Assembly (NCBI GenBank): GCA_016124525.1
Contig: WGNO01000005.1
Coordinates: 1 to 64,000 of the forward strand
Source: Nostoc sp. RI_552
GTDB taxonomy: Bacteria; Cyanobacteriota; Cyanobacteriia; Cyanobacteriales; Nostocaceae
Reading direction: 5' to 3'
Length of the DNA: 64,000 bases
Shown: positions 1-11,000 of the stretch, piece after piece
How the letters are laid out: each line of letters begins with the position of its first letter
Numbering within the stretch: position 1 is the stretch's first letter
The notes under the pieces: generated by a model
Databases searched by the model: none
What the model was told of the DNA's origin: nothing
The model's input: the letters and a program-made list of their open reading frames with translations, nothing else
Program-made: the position numbers and the translations under genes

Positions 1-137
1 ACTGTCCAAGTTGTGCGTCGGTGATACAAAATTTGAGCAATTAATGACTCTATTCTTAATAGACAATGAACTTTATCTGGGTAAAACGCAAAAATTGTAA
101 ATTTTTATTGCAGGATTCAACACTTCTGCATCTACAA

Positions 138-611
138 TTAAGAAAGGAATTTGGTTAAATCAAATTCCTCTTCTTGTTCTTCACTGCTAGTTCTTTCATA
201 ATTTAAAAATAATAGAATGCGTTCTGAATAATCTACTGCTCCATGTAACTCATTTTGTAAGATTTCCAGTCCGCCATTAGCATATTCTTCAAAGGTCTGA
301 TTACATTGCTTTTCATATTCTTCTTCATGAGGAGTTAATACTTTAATATCTTGAGTTTCAGTCACTCCCAATAACTTAATCACTATATCATTTCCCACAG
401 AAGCAAAATATTCTAACCTGATGGGTGAAGGTTCCCTTTTGGAAATTTCCCCCAAAGGAACTCGTTTTTTATGCTTTGCACCCAACGCAGCAGCAAATAC
501 AATTACATCAGCAAATGTTTGGAAAGGCCCTGTTCCCCCATCTGAAAATGTTAAATCCTTAACTAATTGAGCCTTATCTTTAGCAACCCTAATTCTACCA
601 GTTTCCGCCAT
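138..611 (-). CDS. Dnd (DNA phosphorothioation) system-associated protein 4-like
   Basis: This 157-residue soluble protein follows DndD on the same strand after a 231-base spacer. It opens with GRIRVAKDKAQLVKDL and ends in an acidic tail (EEQEEEFDLTKFL). There are no membrane segments or catalytic motifs I can name. Size, opening motif and position beside DndD match the family called dnd system-associated protein 4, found next to dnd genes in cyanobacteria and other bacteria; its biochemical role is not established to my knowledge. The family assignment is from memory of the family and from context. If it is wrong, this is a conserved hypothetical of an anti-phage or DNA-modification island. 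Confidence 0.7.
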   Translation of the reverse strand: MAETGRIRVAKDKAQLVKDLTFSDGGTGPFQTFADVIVFAAALGAKHKKRVPLGEISKREPSPIRLEYFASVGNDIVIKLLGVTETQDIKVLTPHEEEYEKQCNQTFEEYANGGLEILQNELHGAVDYSERILLFLNYERTSSEEQEEEFDLTKFLS

Positions 612-842
612 GATATTGATATTTATATTATTGGCATCTTAAACAAAAAACCGAAGCGATGGCCTATTCCTCTTTCCTCTTTGCGCCTTTGGGTCTCTGG
701 GTGAGATATTCAACCCTAGGTCTTCACATTCCCTGAGGTTCAATAGCATCTAAAAAAATCCCTCCAGATAACCAGAAAAAATACTTTTTCATTATATCTA
801 CTAATGGTTTCGCCCAACAATGCAAAGAAAAATGCATGATAA

Positions 843-2912
843 TTAATTACGAATTACTTCTATAATTTCGGTATACTCAAATCCGTTGGCACTTCCCTTG
901 ACTAAAGGATATCTTTCTCCTCCTAACTGAATATAGTCTTGTTCACAATCTGGTTTAGAAGAATAATAAGTAAGCACATATTCTCGGCCAATTCTTTCTG
1001 TCATTTCTTCTTCAACTTCACCTCGCCACTGAGTCTTACTGACTAAGACAATTAACTGATTAGCTAATTTAGGAATTGTCCCCGCTATGTGTCGGCGTGA
1101 CATTTCATCTAAACTGCCAAAGGGGGAATCCATGACTATAGGGAAAGTGCTACTATCGGGAAGCATGATCATTTTGCGCTTTTGACTCCATTCCCGAACT
1201 TTATCTATGATGCTGGCAATAAAAGATAAACTGAGAATTTGATTTTCTCCTGTGGAAGCTGCAACAGGCGCTTCTATACCCGCAGTATGTTCTACTAAGG
1301 TTAATTCGTATTTATCGCTAATTTTGGGAAGATATGGTTTTACTGACAACTGATTAAATATCTCTTGTACTCGTTTTTCTAGTTGCAAACGAAATTGTTT
1401 TTCTTGGCGATGTTTAACTTCCGTTAACCGTTCAATGGCATCTTGAGTATAACTAATGCGTCGCTGTGCTAAGATTTGCTTTTCTTCATTGAGTTTCTGT
1501 TTAGATATTTGTTTACATAAAGCATCAATTTCTGTTTTTAAATGCACAAGCTGCTGCTGATTTGCACCTTGTTCTCTATTTAATTCATCAATTTTATTAG
1601 AAATTTCGTCTAAACGTTTTTGTAAACTGCTAATTTCTTCATTGGCATCTTTTCGCAGTTTGTCTTGAATATTATCTAATTCACTTTCTACTTGGGATAG
1701 AGTTTGTCTTAACTGGCTAATTCTTGTTTGTTCTCTATCAACTTCTTCCCAAAAAGCCATGGCTTGTTTATCAATTTCATCTACTTGTACAGCCATACGA
1801 ATTGCGGTTTCTTCCACTGCTGAAGAACGGACTTTATCTAGCCAATTTTGCACGTTTTTATGATGAGCAGTACCTACACTTAAGTTAGCACCACAAATAC
1901 AGTGTTGAGATTTTAATAACTCATGGACAAATTCTCGCGAAATTCCAGTTTTTAACTGACCTTGCTGTTTTAAATTATCAATAATTTGCCGAAATTTAGA
2001 TGTGGTTTCAGCAAGTAACACTGTATAAGCCCGTGAAGAAATAATTTTTTTCAGTGTTTCTTTATTTTTCTTGAATGCTTCCTGGATTTCTACTTTTTTT
2101 GCTTCTAAGCTTTGCAATTTGTCTTGTAGTTTTTTGGCTTCAACAAGTTCTAGCAAACGGTTACTCGTTTCTTTTTTGAATGTTTGTTGATATTCTAACT
2201 CTTGTTTAATTTCTAATTGTCGTGTATTGATGCGTTCACTTTCTTTTTCTATCTGCTCTTGCTGTCTTAGTAACTGTTTTGTTTCTGCATCACCAATGGT
2301 TTTCAATTCATTCTCTAAAGTTTTTTTAGCTTCTCCTAAGTGTCTGATAGAACGGTTAATCACTTCCACACCCAAAAAAATCTTAGTCGCCTCAGCAATT
2401 TCCGCTTTCTTGTCAGAACGGACTATTTCTTCTATCCGTTCACCGTCAAAGAAAAAATACTGATGTAAGCTAGCAGGTAAAATTTGATTGATGATATCAT
2501 CTGGTGGTTGTGTTGGTAAATACCATTTGCCATCGTCTGCACCTATCCACATGCGTAACTCGGTTTTACTAGGTTCAAAGTCAATGTCATTTTTATAAAC
2601 GCGACAGGAACGTCTAACTCGATAACGTTTACCTTCATGTTCCCAACCAATTTCTACCCAACATTCCACAGCTTGACCTTTTTGAGCTTCAGCTATTGAA
2701 CGCTTATTAACAAGCTGTTCTGCTGAGGCAAAAGCAGCACTAAATTTTTCATATAACACCCAAGTAAAAGCATTTAATAAACTCGTTTTTCCTGAACCAT
2801 TATTGCCATGTATAATTGTGGTGTTATGAATATCTCCTACGGAGAGGATCATTTCTGCTGTTGTGCCATAAAAAGAGCGAAAGTTGCACAGCTTAATTGA
2901 AGTCAGCTTCAT
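843..2912 (-). CDS. dndD: DNA sulfur modification protein DndD (SMC/Rad50-like ATPase)
   Basis: This 689-residue ATPase belongs to the phosphorothioation system that swaps a backbone oxygen for sulfur. The N-terminal head carries the Walker A motif GNNGSGKT (36-43) and the DndD-typical FFFDGERIEEI (from 153). A long coiled coil (about 190-530) is broken near 335-345 by a zinc-hook-like HCICG. The C-terminal head has an STGENQ signature and a Walker B VMDSPFGSLDE starting near 590. Family length is about 650-690, so it is full length. Its start overlaps the end of the upstream small gene by 4 bases, which implies translational coupling. Within Dnd, DndD is thought to supply ATP-driven DNA nicking or remodelling for the DndC/DndE machinery. 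A generic SbcC-like protein is the alternative, but the FFFDGE motif and both neighbours favour DndD. Confidence 0.88.
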   Translation of the reverse strand: MKLTSIKLCNFRSFYGTTAEMILSVGDIHNTTIIHGNNGSGKTSLLNAFTWVLYEKFSAAFASAEQLVNKRSIAEAQKGQAVECWVEIGWEHEGKRYRVRRSCRVYKNDIDFEPSKTELRMWIGADDGKWYLPTQPPDDIINQILPASLHQYFFFDGERIEEIVRSDKKAEIAEATKIFLGVEVINRSIRHLGEAKKTLENELKTIGDAETKQLLRQQEQIEKESERINTRQLEIKQELEYQQTFKKETSNRLLELVEAKKLQDKLQSLEAKKVEIQEAFKKNKETLKKIISSRAYTVLLAETTSKFRQIIDNLKQQGQLKTGISREFVHELLKSQHCICGANLSVGTAHHKNVQNWLDKVRSSAVEETAIRMAVQVDEIDKQAMAFWEEVDREQTRISQLRQTLSQVESELDNIQDKLRKDANEEISSLQKRLDEISNKIDELNREQGANQQQLVHLKTEIDALCKQISKQKLNEEKQILAQRRISYTQDAIERLTEVKHRQEKQFRLQLEKRVQEIFNQLSVKPYLPKISDKYELTLVEHTAGIEAPVAASTGENQILSLSFIASIIDKVREWSQKRKMIMLPDSSTFPIVMDSPFGSLDEMSRRHIAGTIPKLANQLIVLVSKTQWRGEVEEEMTERIGREYVLTYYSSKPDCEQDYIQLGGERYPLVKGSANGFEYTEIIEVIRN

Positions 2913-3124
2913 CGCACCTCTTCCTTGACAATATCTAATATCTCTTCGTTAATATGACTATTAATTTTCTTATCTAGCCTGCTTTTTTCTAACTTCCACA
3001 CGCGCTCAATAATTTGCCGCACTTCTGGCGGTGCGCTGGTAATTGGTTCCTGCACATCCTCTATATTTGACTCTGGGAACATTTCAGGCTTTTCAATAGT
3101 TTTTTTATATTTTAGCTGTTTCAA
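2909..3124 (-). CDS. DNA modification system-associated small protein
   Basis: This 71-residue charged protein is the first gene of the minus-strand group and overlaps dndD by 4 bases (ATGA-type junction). The sequence has a lysine-rich start (MKQLKYKKTIEKPEMFP) and an amphipathic C-terminal half (VRQIIERVWKLEKSRLDKKI) with no transmembrane segment. Small proteins of this kind usually sit between dndC and dndD. Here the upstream neighbour is the divergent gltX, so dndC is not adjacent. It may act as an accessory or adaptor for DndD; this is inferred from the coupling only. Confidence 0.7.
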   Translation of the reverse strand: MKQLKYKKTIEKPEMFPESNIEDVQEPITSAPPEVRQIIERVWKLEKSRLDKKINSHINEEILDIVKEEVR

Positions 3125-3653
3125 CTACTGCATTTACATGTCCGAACCCACTATCGCCCTGATGTTTACATTTTGGGACAGTGTGGCTGGAATTTATCCA
3201 GTTTATTTAGGGAAAAGCTTGATTTTGCCAATTGTTTCTGCTACACTTTGATTGTGTTTTAATACAATTGAGTTTAAGGCAAAATTTTAAATAGGGGTGC
3301 AAACGATTATATTAAACTCACCACATTAGTATCTCACATCAACTGCTGTCTAATACCAACTTGATAAGAAAATTCACAAAAAAATACACAATATTTTTTT
3401 GTTGTGCATTTCTACTGAAACAGTTGAACGCTATATTGCTCAACAGAATAGTTAAAATGACGTAACCGTAAAGGCCTTAACTAGCTTTCGGCGGTTGTTT
3501 AAAGGAAAGTTGAGTTTTGGATATGGGCGTAAAAACTTAACCTCAGGGGTTTTCGGCCTGTTTCCTGATAATATAGTCGTTGCTCCTGTAACTCAGGATT
3601 CAGGGCTGGATATAGGCTAGATTGATCATGCTTTGTGAAAGAGAGAATTAACT
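3125..3653. other. Divergent intergenic region between the Dnd group and gltX
   Basis: These 529 bases between divergent genes hold no gene and no trace of dndC. They must contain both promoters. The most obvious structure is an A/T hairpin at 3376-3402: an 11-base arm (ACAAAAAAATA), a 5-base loop and its exact complement ending in seven T residues. It could act as a terminator or attenuator about 250 bases before gltX. Confidence 0.6.
3376..3402 (+). terminator. A/T-rich hairpin in the gltX leader
   Basis: Perfect 11-bp inverted repeat, ACAAAAAAATA / TATTTTTTTGT, with a CACAA loop. The right arm supplies a run of T on the plus strand and the left arm supplies it on the minus strand, so it could end transcription in either direction. 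It lies within the leader of gltX. Function is inferred from shape alone. Confidence 0.35.
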
Positions 3654-5099
3654 GTGACTGTTAGAGTCCGTATTGCACCGAGTCCAACCGGTAATTTACA
3701 TATTGGTACAGCCAGAACTGCTGTATTCAACTGGCTATTTGCCCGTCACCAGGGTGGAAAATTTATTCTCCGCATTGAAGACACAGACCTAGAGCGATCG
3801 CGTCCTGAATATACTGAAAATATTCTGGCTGGTTTTGGCTGGCTGGGGCTAAACTGGGATGAAGGGCCATTTTTCCAATCCCAACGCCTGGACATGTATA
3901 AAGAGGCGGTAGGAAAACTGCTAGAACAAGGATTAGCCTATCGCTGTTACACCACTTCAGAAGAATTAGAGAAACTCCGAGAAGCCCAAAAGGCTAGAGG
4001 CGAGGCTCCCCGATACGATAACCGCCACCGTCACCTCACACCAGAACAAGAGGCAGCTTTTAAAGCCGAAGGGCGCAGCTGTGTGATTCGTTTTAAAATT
4101 GAGGATGAGCGAGAAATTGTCTGGAATGACTTAGTAAGGGGTACTATGACTTGGCGAGGTAGTGATCTGGGTGGTGATATGGTCATTGCCCGGGCCTCAG
4201 AAACAGGTATTGGTCAGCCATTGTACAACTTTGTTGTAGTGGTGGATGACATAGATATGCAAATCACCCATGTCATCCGGGGAGAAGACCACATAGCCAA
4301 CACGGCCAAGCAAATTCTGTTGTATGAAGCTTTCGGTGGAAAAATTCCTGAGTTTGCCCACACGCCTCTGATTTTGAATATGGAAGGGCGTAAACTTTCT
4401 AAACGCGATGGTGTGACTTCTATTTCTGATTTTCAGAAAATGGGCTTTACTGCGGAAGCTTTAGTTAATTACATGACGTTGCTGGGGTGGTCGCCACCCG
4501 AATCAACAAAGGAAATCTTTAGCTTAGACACCGCAGCCAAAGAGTTTAGCTTTGAGCGTGTGAACAAAGCCGGGGCTAAATTTGACTGGGCAAAATTGGA
4601 TTGGTTGAACAGTCAGTATGTTCATAATATGCCGATAGATAAACTGACAGATTTAATTATTCCTTTTTGGCAAGATGCAGGATTTACATTTGAGGAAGGA
4701 AGAGAACGCCCTTGGTTAGAGCAGCTAGTCGGCTTGATTAGCCAGAGTTTAACTCGCCTGGTAGATGCTGTAGCCATGAGTCAACCGTTCTTCACTGAAA
4801 CGGTAGAATTGACCGCAGAAGCTAGCGAACAACTACAAAAAGAAGGTTCAGCTGATGCTCTGCAAGCAATTCTCACAGCTTTGGAAAATCAGCCCCAACT
4901 TTCGGAAGCAGCAGCCCAAGATATCATCAAACAGGTGGTAAAAGAGCAAAAACTGAAGAAAGGCTTAGTGATGCGATGGCTTAGAGCCGCTTTAACAGGA
5001 GATGTTCATGGACCGGATTTGATTCAATCCTGGTTACTCCTGAATCAGATTAGTTTAGACAAGCCACGTTTACAACAAGCGATGGACGTAGAAATTTAG
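3654..5099 (+). CDS. gltX: Glutamyl-tRNA synthetase
   Basis: This class I aminoacyl-tRNA synthetase (481 residues, normal length) charges tRNA-Glu in the cytoplasm. In cyanobacteria it is also known to mischarge tRNA-Gln for later amidation by GatCAB and to feed tetrapyrrole synthesis through Glu-tRNA. Seen: the HIGH-type motif [14 protein letters not shown] (9-22), a Rossmann catalytic core with [10 protein letters not shown] (about 208-217), the KMSKS-type loop KLSKRDG (247-253) and a helical anticodon-binding C-terminus. The start is GTG at 3654; the frame enters the conserved [11 protein letters not shown] at once, so no longer N-terminus is needed. Transcribed alone. A weak hairpin (about 5130-5158) follows the stop. 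Confidence 0.97.
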   Translation: MTVRVRIAPSPTGNLHIGTARTAVFNWLFARHQGGKFILRIEDTDLERSRPEYTENILAGFGWLGLNWDEGPFFQSQRLDMYKEAVGKLLEQGLAYRCYTTSEELEKLREAQKARGEAPRYDNRHRHLTPEQEAAFKAEGRSCVIRFKIEDEREIVWNDLVRGTMTWRGSDLGGDMVIARASETGIGQPLYNFVVVVDDIDMQITHVIRGEDHIANTAKQILLYEAFGGKIPEFAHTPLILNMEGRKLSKRDGVTSISDFQKMGFTAEALVNYMTLLGWSPPESTKEIFSLDTAAKEFSFERVNKAGAKFDWAKLDWLNSQYVHNMPIDKLTDLIIPFWQDAGFTFEEGRERPWLEQLVGLISQSLTRLVDAVAMSQPFFTETVELTAEASEQLQKEGSADALQAILTALENQPQLSEAAAQDIIKQVVKEQKLKKGLVMRWLRAALTGDVHGPDLIQSWLLLNQISLDKPRLQQAMDVEI

Positions 5100-5322
5100 C
5101 CATCCCTTAGTAGGACAAGGAAGAGGACAAGGAGAAATTTTTGCTAAATTTTTCCTTCCTCCTTTACCCCATTGTGAGCATTAAAAGTCACAAAAAGCCA
5201 TTGATTATTTACAGTTACCAGCAGTAACGCCTCTACAATGGTTGGTCAATTTGTTTGATTTTGGGAACTTGCTAAGTAAAATCCTTGTCTTGTCAAGACA
5301 CTGAGCAACTTATGTAACCGCA

Positions 5323-5817
5323 ATGTCGAAAATAGCGCTAAACAAAGGGATAAGATTATCGTTGATGATAGTTACGCTCGGCATCACATCGGTAATTCAT
5401 GCCGTAGCTGATGCTCAAGAAGCGTCACCGATATTTGCAGATATTAATATCAACCGCAAGTTTGCTCCAGATCCTTTAACAGTTACCGGGATGAGTGGTG
5501 GCTCAGTACCAGGGAGCAAGGTTGGTGGGCGGTCTGAAACACCCACCGGCCCATGTACTGGATTTGTAGATGAAAACCCAGGACATAGATTAAAATTAAA
5601 AAGTGGATTTGATTACCTGAAGCTAAAAATAGAAAGTCCTCAAGATACCACTATGATTGTCAAAGGCCCTGGTGGAACTTGGTGCAATGACGATTTTGAG
5701 GGCAAAAACCCTGGCATAGTTGGGGAATGGCTACCGGGTATTTACGAAGTTTGGGTGGGTTCATACCAAAAAGACCAATATTTTCCTTATACGTTAAAAA
5801 TTACAGAAGCGAAGTAG
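5323..5817 (+). CDS. Secreted conserved cyanobacterial protein, pre-peptidase-C-like fold
   Basis: 164 residues with a clear Sec-type signal peptide: a basic start (MSKIALNKGIRL), a hydrophobic core (LMIVTLGITSVIH) and an AVADAQEA cleavage region near 30. The mature part looks like one beta-sandwich with two cysteines (GPCTGF and TWCNDDFEG) that could form a disulfide, and ends in IYEVWVGSY...YTLKITE, typical of the PPC-like domains of cyanobacterial exported proteins. No catalytic residues are evident. It stands alone between gltX and ftsH with its own hairpin terminator. Periplasmic or extracellular location is inferred from the signal; function unknown. Confidence 0.75.
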   Translation: MSKIALNKGIRLSLMIVTLGITSVIHAVADAQEASPIFADININRKFAPDPLTVTGMSGGSVPGSKVGGRSETPTGPCTGFVDENPGHRLKLKSGFDYLKLKIESPQDTTMIVKGPGGTWCNDDFEGKNPGIVGEWLPGIYEVWVGSYQKDQYFPYTLKITEAK

Positions 5818-5837
5818 AGTTGACGCGATGTAGAAAT

Positions 5838-5868
5838 CCTGCAATGACCGAAGGATAGTTGTTGCAGG
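5838..5868 (+). terminator. Stem-loop after the secreted-protein gene
   Basis: Stem CCTGCAA (5838-5844) pairs with TTGCAGG (5862-5868), followed by GGTTTTG. It lies 21 bases past the stop codon of the preceding gene, as expected for a rho-independent terminator, though the T run is short. Confidence 0.5.
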
Positions 5869-6106
5869 GGTTTTGCTTCTATTTTAGAATCCTCGGTTGC
5901 TTCACTTCTGCTGCAAAGTTGTATTAAAATTAAGTTAACTTTAATTAAGATACTTTTTGACATCGCCGTAATGCCTTAGTGGTTCTATGGCGATCTACGA
6001 TCAAAGATCAAATTAAACAAAATGGCATACCTCATCTAGTCACAGCTGATAACATCAACGGTTTCTAGAGATGGTTAATTGTATTGGCATCTAGAGGCAA
6101 ATTAAA

Positions 6107-7993
6107 ATGAAATTCTCCTGGAGAGTCGTGGTACTCTGGACATTGCCTGCTTTGGTAATTGGCTTTTTCTTTTGGCAAGGGGCGTTTTCTGGCGCTCCTG
6201 CTGATATGACCAGAAATGCAGCCAATACTCGCATGACCTATGGCCGCTTTTTGGAATATTTAGACGCTAACCGTGTTAAGAGTGTTGATCTCTATGAAGG
6301 CGGAAGGACAGCAATTGTAGAAGCAAGCGACCAAGATATCGAAAATCGCGTGCAACGGTGGCGGGTGGATCTGCCGATTAATTCTCCTGAGTTAATCACC
6401 AAGCTCAAAGAAAAAAACGTTAGTTTTGATGCCCACCCTATGCGTAATGATGGGGCTATCTGGGGACTTTTGGGGAATCTCATTTTTCCAATTTTATTGA
6501 TTACCGGGTTGTTCTTTTTGTTCCGTCGCTCTAGCAATATGCCCGGTGGGCCCGGTCAAGCGATGAACTTTGGCAAATCTAAAGCTCGCTTTCAAATGGA
6601 AGCAAAAACCGGAGTCAAATTTGACGACGTAGCAGGTATTGAAGAAGCTAAAGAAGAACTCCAAGAAGTCGTTACCTTCTTGAAACAGCCAGAAAGGTTT
6701 ACTGCTGTGGGCGCACGCATTCCTAAAGGAGTGTTGTTAGTTGGTCCTCCAGGAACAGGTAAAACTCTCCTAGCTAAAGCAATAGCTGGGGAAGCTGGTG
6801 TACCATTCTTTAGCATTTCTGGTTCAGAATTTGTGGAAATGTTTGTTGGTGTGGGTGCATCCCGTGTCCGCGATTTGTTTAAGAAAGCTAAAGATAATGC
6901 TCCCTGTATCATCTTTATTGATGAAATCGACGCAGTAGGAAGACAACGGGGTGCTGGTATTGGTGGCGGTAATGACGAAAGAGAGCAAACCTTAAACCAA
7001 TTACTCACGGAGATGGATGGCTTTGAAGGTAACACTGGTATTATTATTATCGCTGCTACCAACCGTCCTGATGTACTAGACTCAGCATTGTTACGTCCCG
7101 GTCGCTTTGACCGCCAAGTTACTGTGGACGCACCGGATATTAAAGGCCGTTTGGAAATCCTACAAGTTCACTCCCGCAATAAGAAACTTGACCCCAGCGT
7201 ATCTTTAGAAGTAATTGCTCGGCGTACTCCTGGTTTCACAGGTGCGGATTTAGCCAATTTACTCAATGAAGCCGCAATTCTCACCGCCAGAAGACGCAAA
7301 GAAGCCATCACCCTTAGTGAAATTGATGATGCAGTAGACCGGGTAGTTGCTGGGATGGAAGGTACTCCTTTGGTAGATAGCAAGAGCAAACGCTTGATTG
7401 CTTACCATGAGGTAGGACACGCTTTAGTAGGGACATTGTTAAAAGAACATGACCCTGTACAAAAGGTTACCCTTATCCCCCGGGGACAAGCACAAGGTTT
7501 AACTTGGTTTACCCCCAGTGAAGAACAAGGTTTAATTTCTCGTTCTCAACTGACAGCCAGAATTACTGGTGCGTTGGGTGGTCGTGCTGCTGAAGAAGTG
7601 GTATTTGGCCCTGCGGAAGTGACAACTGGCGCTGGTGGAGACTTACAGCAGTTATCTGGAATGGCTCGCCAAATGGTGACCCGCTTCGGAATGTCTGACT
7701 TAGGTCCTCTGTCTTTGGAAAGCCAACAGGGAGAAGTATTCTTAGGTCGTGATTGGACAACCCGTTCTGAGTATTCAGAATCCATTGCAGCTCGCATTGA
7801 CTCTCAAGTTCGCAAAATAGCGGAAGATTGCTACGAAAACGCCAAGAAAATTATCCGCGACCACCGCACAGCTTGCGATCGCTTAGTAGATTTACTCATT
7901 GAAAAAGAAACCATTGACGGCGAAGAATTCCGCCAAATCGTCGCTGAGTACACTGAAGTACCGGAAAAGGCTCAGTATGTACCACAGCTATAA
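6107..7993 (+). CDS. ftsH: ATP-dependent zinc metalloprotease FtsH (thylakoid FtsH2 type)
   Basis: This 628-residue membrane AAA+ protease extracts and degrades damaged membrane proteins. In cyanobacteria the closest relatives remove photodamaged D1 during photosystem II repair. Two N-terminal membrane helices (about 5-25 and 118-139) flank the lumenal FtsH extracellular domain. The AAA module has Walker A GPPGTGKT (213-220), Walker B IIFIDEID and the second region of homology ([19 protein letters not shown]). The zinc site is HEVGH (434-438). The opening MKFSWR and the C-terminal [11 protein letters not shown] closely resemble Synechocystis FtsH2 as I remember it, supporting the FtsH2 call over other paralogues. 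Single-gene unit with a strong terminator. Confidence 0.96.
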   Translation: MKFSWRVVVLWTLPALVIGFFFWQGAFSGAPADMTRNAANTRMTYGRFLEYLDANRVKSVDLYEGGRTAIVEASDQDIENRVQRWRVDLPINSPELITKLKEKNVSFDAHPMRNDGAIWGLLGNLIFPILLITGLFFLFRRSSNMPGGPGQAMNFGKSKARFQMEAKTGVKFDDVAGIEEAKEELQEVVTFLKQPERFTAVGARIPKGVLLVGPPGTGKTLLAKAIAGEAGVPFFSISGSEFVEMFVGVGASRVRDLFKKAKDNAPCIIFIDEIDAVGRQRGAGIGGGNDEREQTLNQLLTEMDGFEGNTGIIIIAATNRPDVLDSALLRPGRFDRQVTVDAPDIKGRLEILQVHSRNKKLDPSVSLEVIARRTPGFTGADLANLLNEAAILTARRRKEAITLSEIDDAVDRVVAGMEGTPLVDSKSKRLIAYHEVGHALVGTLLKEHDPVQKVTLIPRGQAQGLTWFTPSEEQGLISRSQLTARITGALGGRAAEEVVFGPAEVTTGAGGDLQQLSGMARQMVTRFGMSDLGPLSLESQQGEVFLGRDWTTRSEYSESIAARIDSQVRKIAEDCYENAKKIIRDHRTACDRLVDLLIEKETIDGEEFRQIVAEYTEVPEKAQYVPQL

Positions 7994-8019
7994 AGCTTAT
8001 AATTAAATTTGACAGTAAT

Positions 8020-8049
8020 GGGGATGGTTGATACCGTCCCTATTTTTTT
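8020..8049 (+). terminator. Rho-independent terminator of ftsH
   Basis: Stem GGGATGG (8021-8027) pairs with CCGTCCC (8034-8040) with one U-G pair and a 6-base loop, followed directly by TATTTTTTTA. It lies 27 bases after the ftsH stop. Confidence 0.85.
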
Positions 8050-8088
8050 ATTCAGATCCCGGAATTTAACTAAACGCGCCTAATTCCC

Positions 8089-11000
8089 ATGACAGAATTT
8101 AGCAACTACATCGAAGACCTACAAACCAACATCAAACGCGGTGGAGAACGCAGTCATTACCCCAGCTTAAAACGACTAATTGAAAGTTTAATGATGGGAA
8201 TTAACGCCATAATTGAAGAAAAAGGTAATCAACAAGGTATTCCAGACTTCACCCTCAGAAAAAATGACCGCATCCTAGGATATATAGAAGCTAAAGATAT
8301 TAACGTTGATTTAGATAAAACCGCCAAAACAGAACAACTCAAACGCTATTTAGAATCAAACATTGGTTATAACCTGATTTTAACTAATTACCTAGAATTT
8401 TGTTGGTACGTAGATGGAGAATGTCAGCAAACTGCTCAATTAGGTAATTTACAGCAAGGGGAAATTATCCTAGTAGATGATTTACAACCCATCAGAGAAC
8501 TACTGCAATTATTTCTCAACCACAAAGCCCAAGATATTAATAACTATTATGACTTAGCTAAACAAATGGCAGCTTATACTAAAACTATTAGAAATGCCAT
8601 TTTAGCATCCTTAGAAATAGAAACATCTACGGAAAAATTATATCAATTAAAAGAAACATTTAAGAAAATATTAATTCTAGATATAGATAATCAAAGTTTT
8701 GCCGATATGTATGCTCAAACCATAGCCTATGGTTTATTTACAGCTAAAATTGGTCACGCTCAAAACCCAGGAGAATTTACATTTAATCGCACAACAGCTA
8801 GTATTTATATTAGTGAGAGAATCCCCTTTTTACAAGGTTTATTTGATGTAGTTATTGCCAGTGATAGCCTGAGTAAAATTCATAAATCAATTGAAAATTT
8901 AGTAGATTTACTAAACACAGTTGACATGACCAACATCTTAGAAACTTTCGGGAGAGAAACCCGCACAGAAGACCCAGTTATCCACTTTTATGAAACATTT
9001 TTAGCAGCTTATGCAGCATCATTAAGAAAAAGTCGCGGAGTTTATTACACTCCTGAACCGGTAGTTAATTTTATAGTTCGTGCTGTCAATAATATTTTAG
9101 AAAATGAAGACATTTTTGATTTACAATATGGTTTAGGTAATCGTAAAGTTACCATTCTAGACCCTGCGACAGGTACAGGCACTTTTTTATATGCAGTTAT
9201 TAAACAAATTCGGGATAATGTCGCTAAATATGGGATTGAAAAATGGCATAGTTTTTTAAGAGATGTAAAACTGTTAAACCGTCTCTTTGGCTTTGAACTA
9301 TTGATGACCCCCTATACCATCGCCCATTTAAAATTAGGTTTATTATTAGGAGATTTAGGTTACAAATTCGCCCCAGATGAAAGATTAAAAATTTATTTAA
9401 CTAACGCATTAGAACCGGGAATCAACCAGGATGATATAATTCCAGGGATTACAGAAATTCTTGCAGAAGAATCAAGTCAAGCAGGAAAAGTCAAAAACGA
9501 AACTCCCGTAATGGTAGTATTGGGTAATCCTCCCTATTCCGTTAGTTCCCAAAATGGGAGTAAACGCAAAAGAATTTTAAATCAAGATGAGAAGTATTTA
9601 GCTGATGTTAAATATACTGGTTTAGATTGGAATCGGATTTATAAACCTGGTAAAGCAGGTCAAACTATTACTGAGTTAACCTATATTGGGGAACTTTTAG
9701 AATTATATAAAGGTCGGGTCAGGTTAGAAAAAGAAAAGAATATTCAACCTTTGGATGATGACTATATTAAATTCATTCGGTTAGCTCAAGAGCAAATTCA
9801 AAAAACACCCAAAGGTTATGGGATTATTGGTTTCATTACCAATCATTCCTATCTCAACGGGTTAATTCATCGGGGAATGAGAGAGGAGTTATTAAAGTAT
9901 TTCGATACTTTATATATTATGGATTTACACGGTAATTCCTTATTAAAAGAAACCGCACCGGATGGAAGTGTTGACCAAAATGTGTTTGATATTCAGCAGG
10001 GGGTCGCAATTTTAATTGCTGTAAGGGAAAAAAGCGAACCTGATTATTTTTCTACTGCTTATAAGTCCAGAGATGGTGTTCAGGAAATGGCGCGGGTGTG
10101 GTATTATGACCTCTGGGGTAGTCGTGAGGATAAATATAGGTTTTTGGAATCCGCAAGTTTAGATAATGTTGATTGGATTCAGTTACAACCTACAGCACCT
10201 AATTACTTTTTTGCACCCAAGGATTTTGATTTAGCTACGGAATATCATCAGGGTTGGAGTGTTACAGATATTTTCCCTGTAAATTCCACAGGGGTAAAAA
10301 CTCATCGTGACCATTTTGTTATTGATTTTGATTTAGAAAAACTGCGTCAAAGAATACAAGATTTTCGAGATTTAAGTATCACAAATGAATATATATCTCA
10401 GATTTACAATGTGAGTGATACTCGTGACTGGAAACTTAGTAGCAAGCGAAAATTGTTAGCTAATAATAAATATTGGCTTTCTTATTTTAGTACTTGTTTC
10501 TATCGTCCTTTTGATACAAGATTTTATTATCATCATCAAGATATTGTCGAACTTACCAGAAATGAAGTGATGCAAAATATGGTAAATTGTGGTAATTTAG
10601 CCTTGGTTTTGTGTCGTCAACAATCACAACCGGGAGAATGGTATTTAGTTAGTGTATCCAATCAAATTATAGAATGTTGTGCTATTTCTAATAAAACCAG
10701 AGAAACTAACTATTTATTCCCCCTCTACCTTTACCCAAATACAGAAAATGAGCAAACTAACTTATTTATACAAAAAACTCCTAATCTATCCCCCAAATTC
10801 CTAGAAACCATCAACACCAAACTAGGTCAAACTCCAACCCCAGAAGAAATACTTTACTATGCTTATGCTATATTTCACAGTCCCACCTATCGCAGCAGAT
10901 ACGCAGAATTTCTCAAAATAGATTTCCCCCGTCTCCCCTTAACCAGTGATAACCAATTATTTAAGTCCTTAACTACCAGAGGAGAAGAATTAGTAAATTT

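Noticed and set aside
6592..7062. 156-residue antisense frame inside ftsH
   Set aside because: A codon-bias shadow of ftsH; the sense strand has all conserved motifs.
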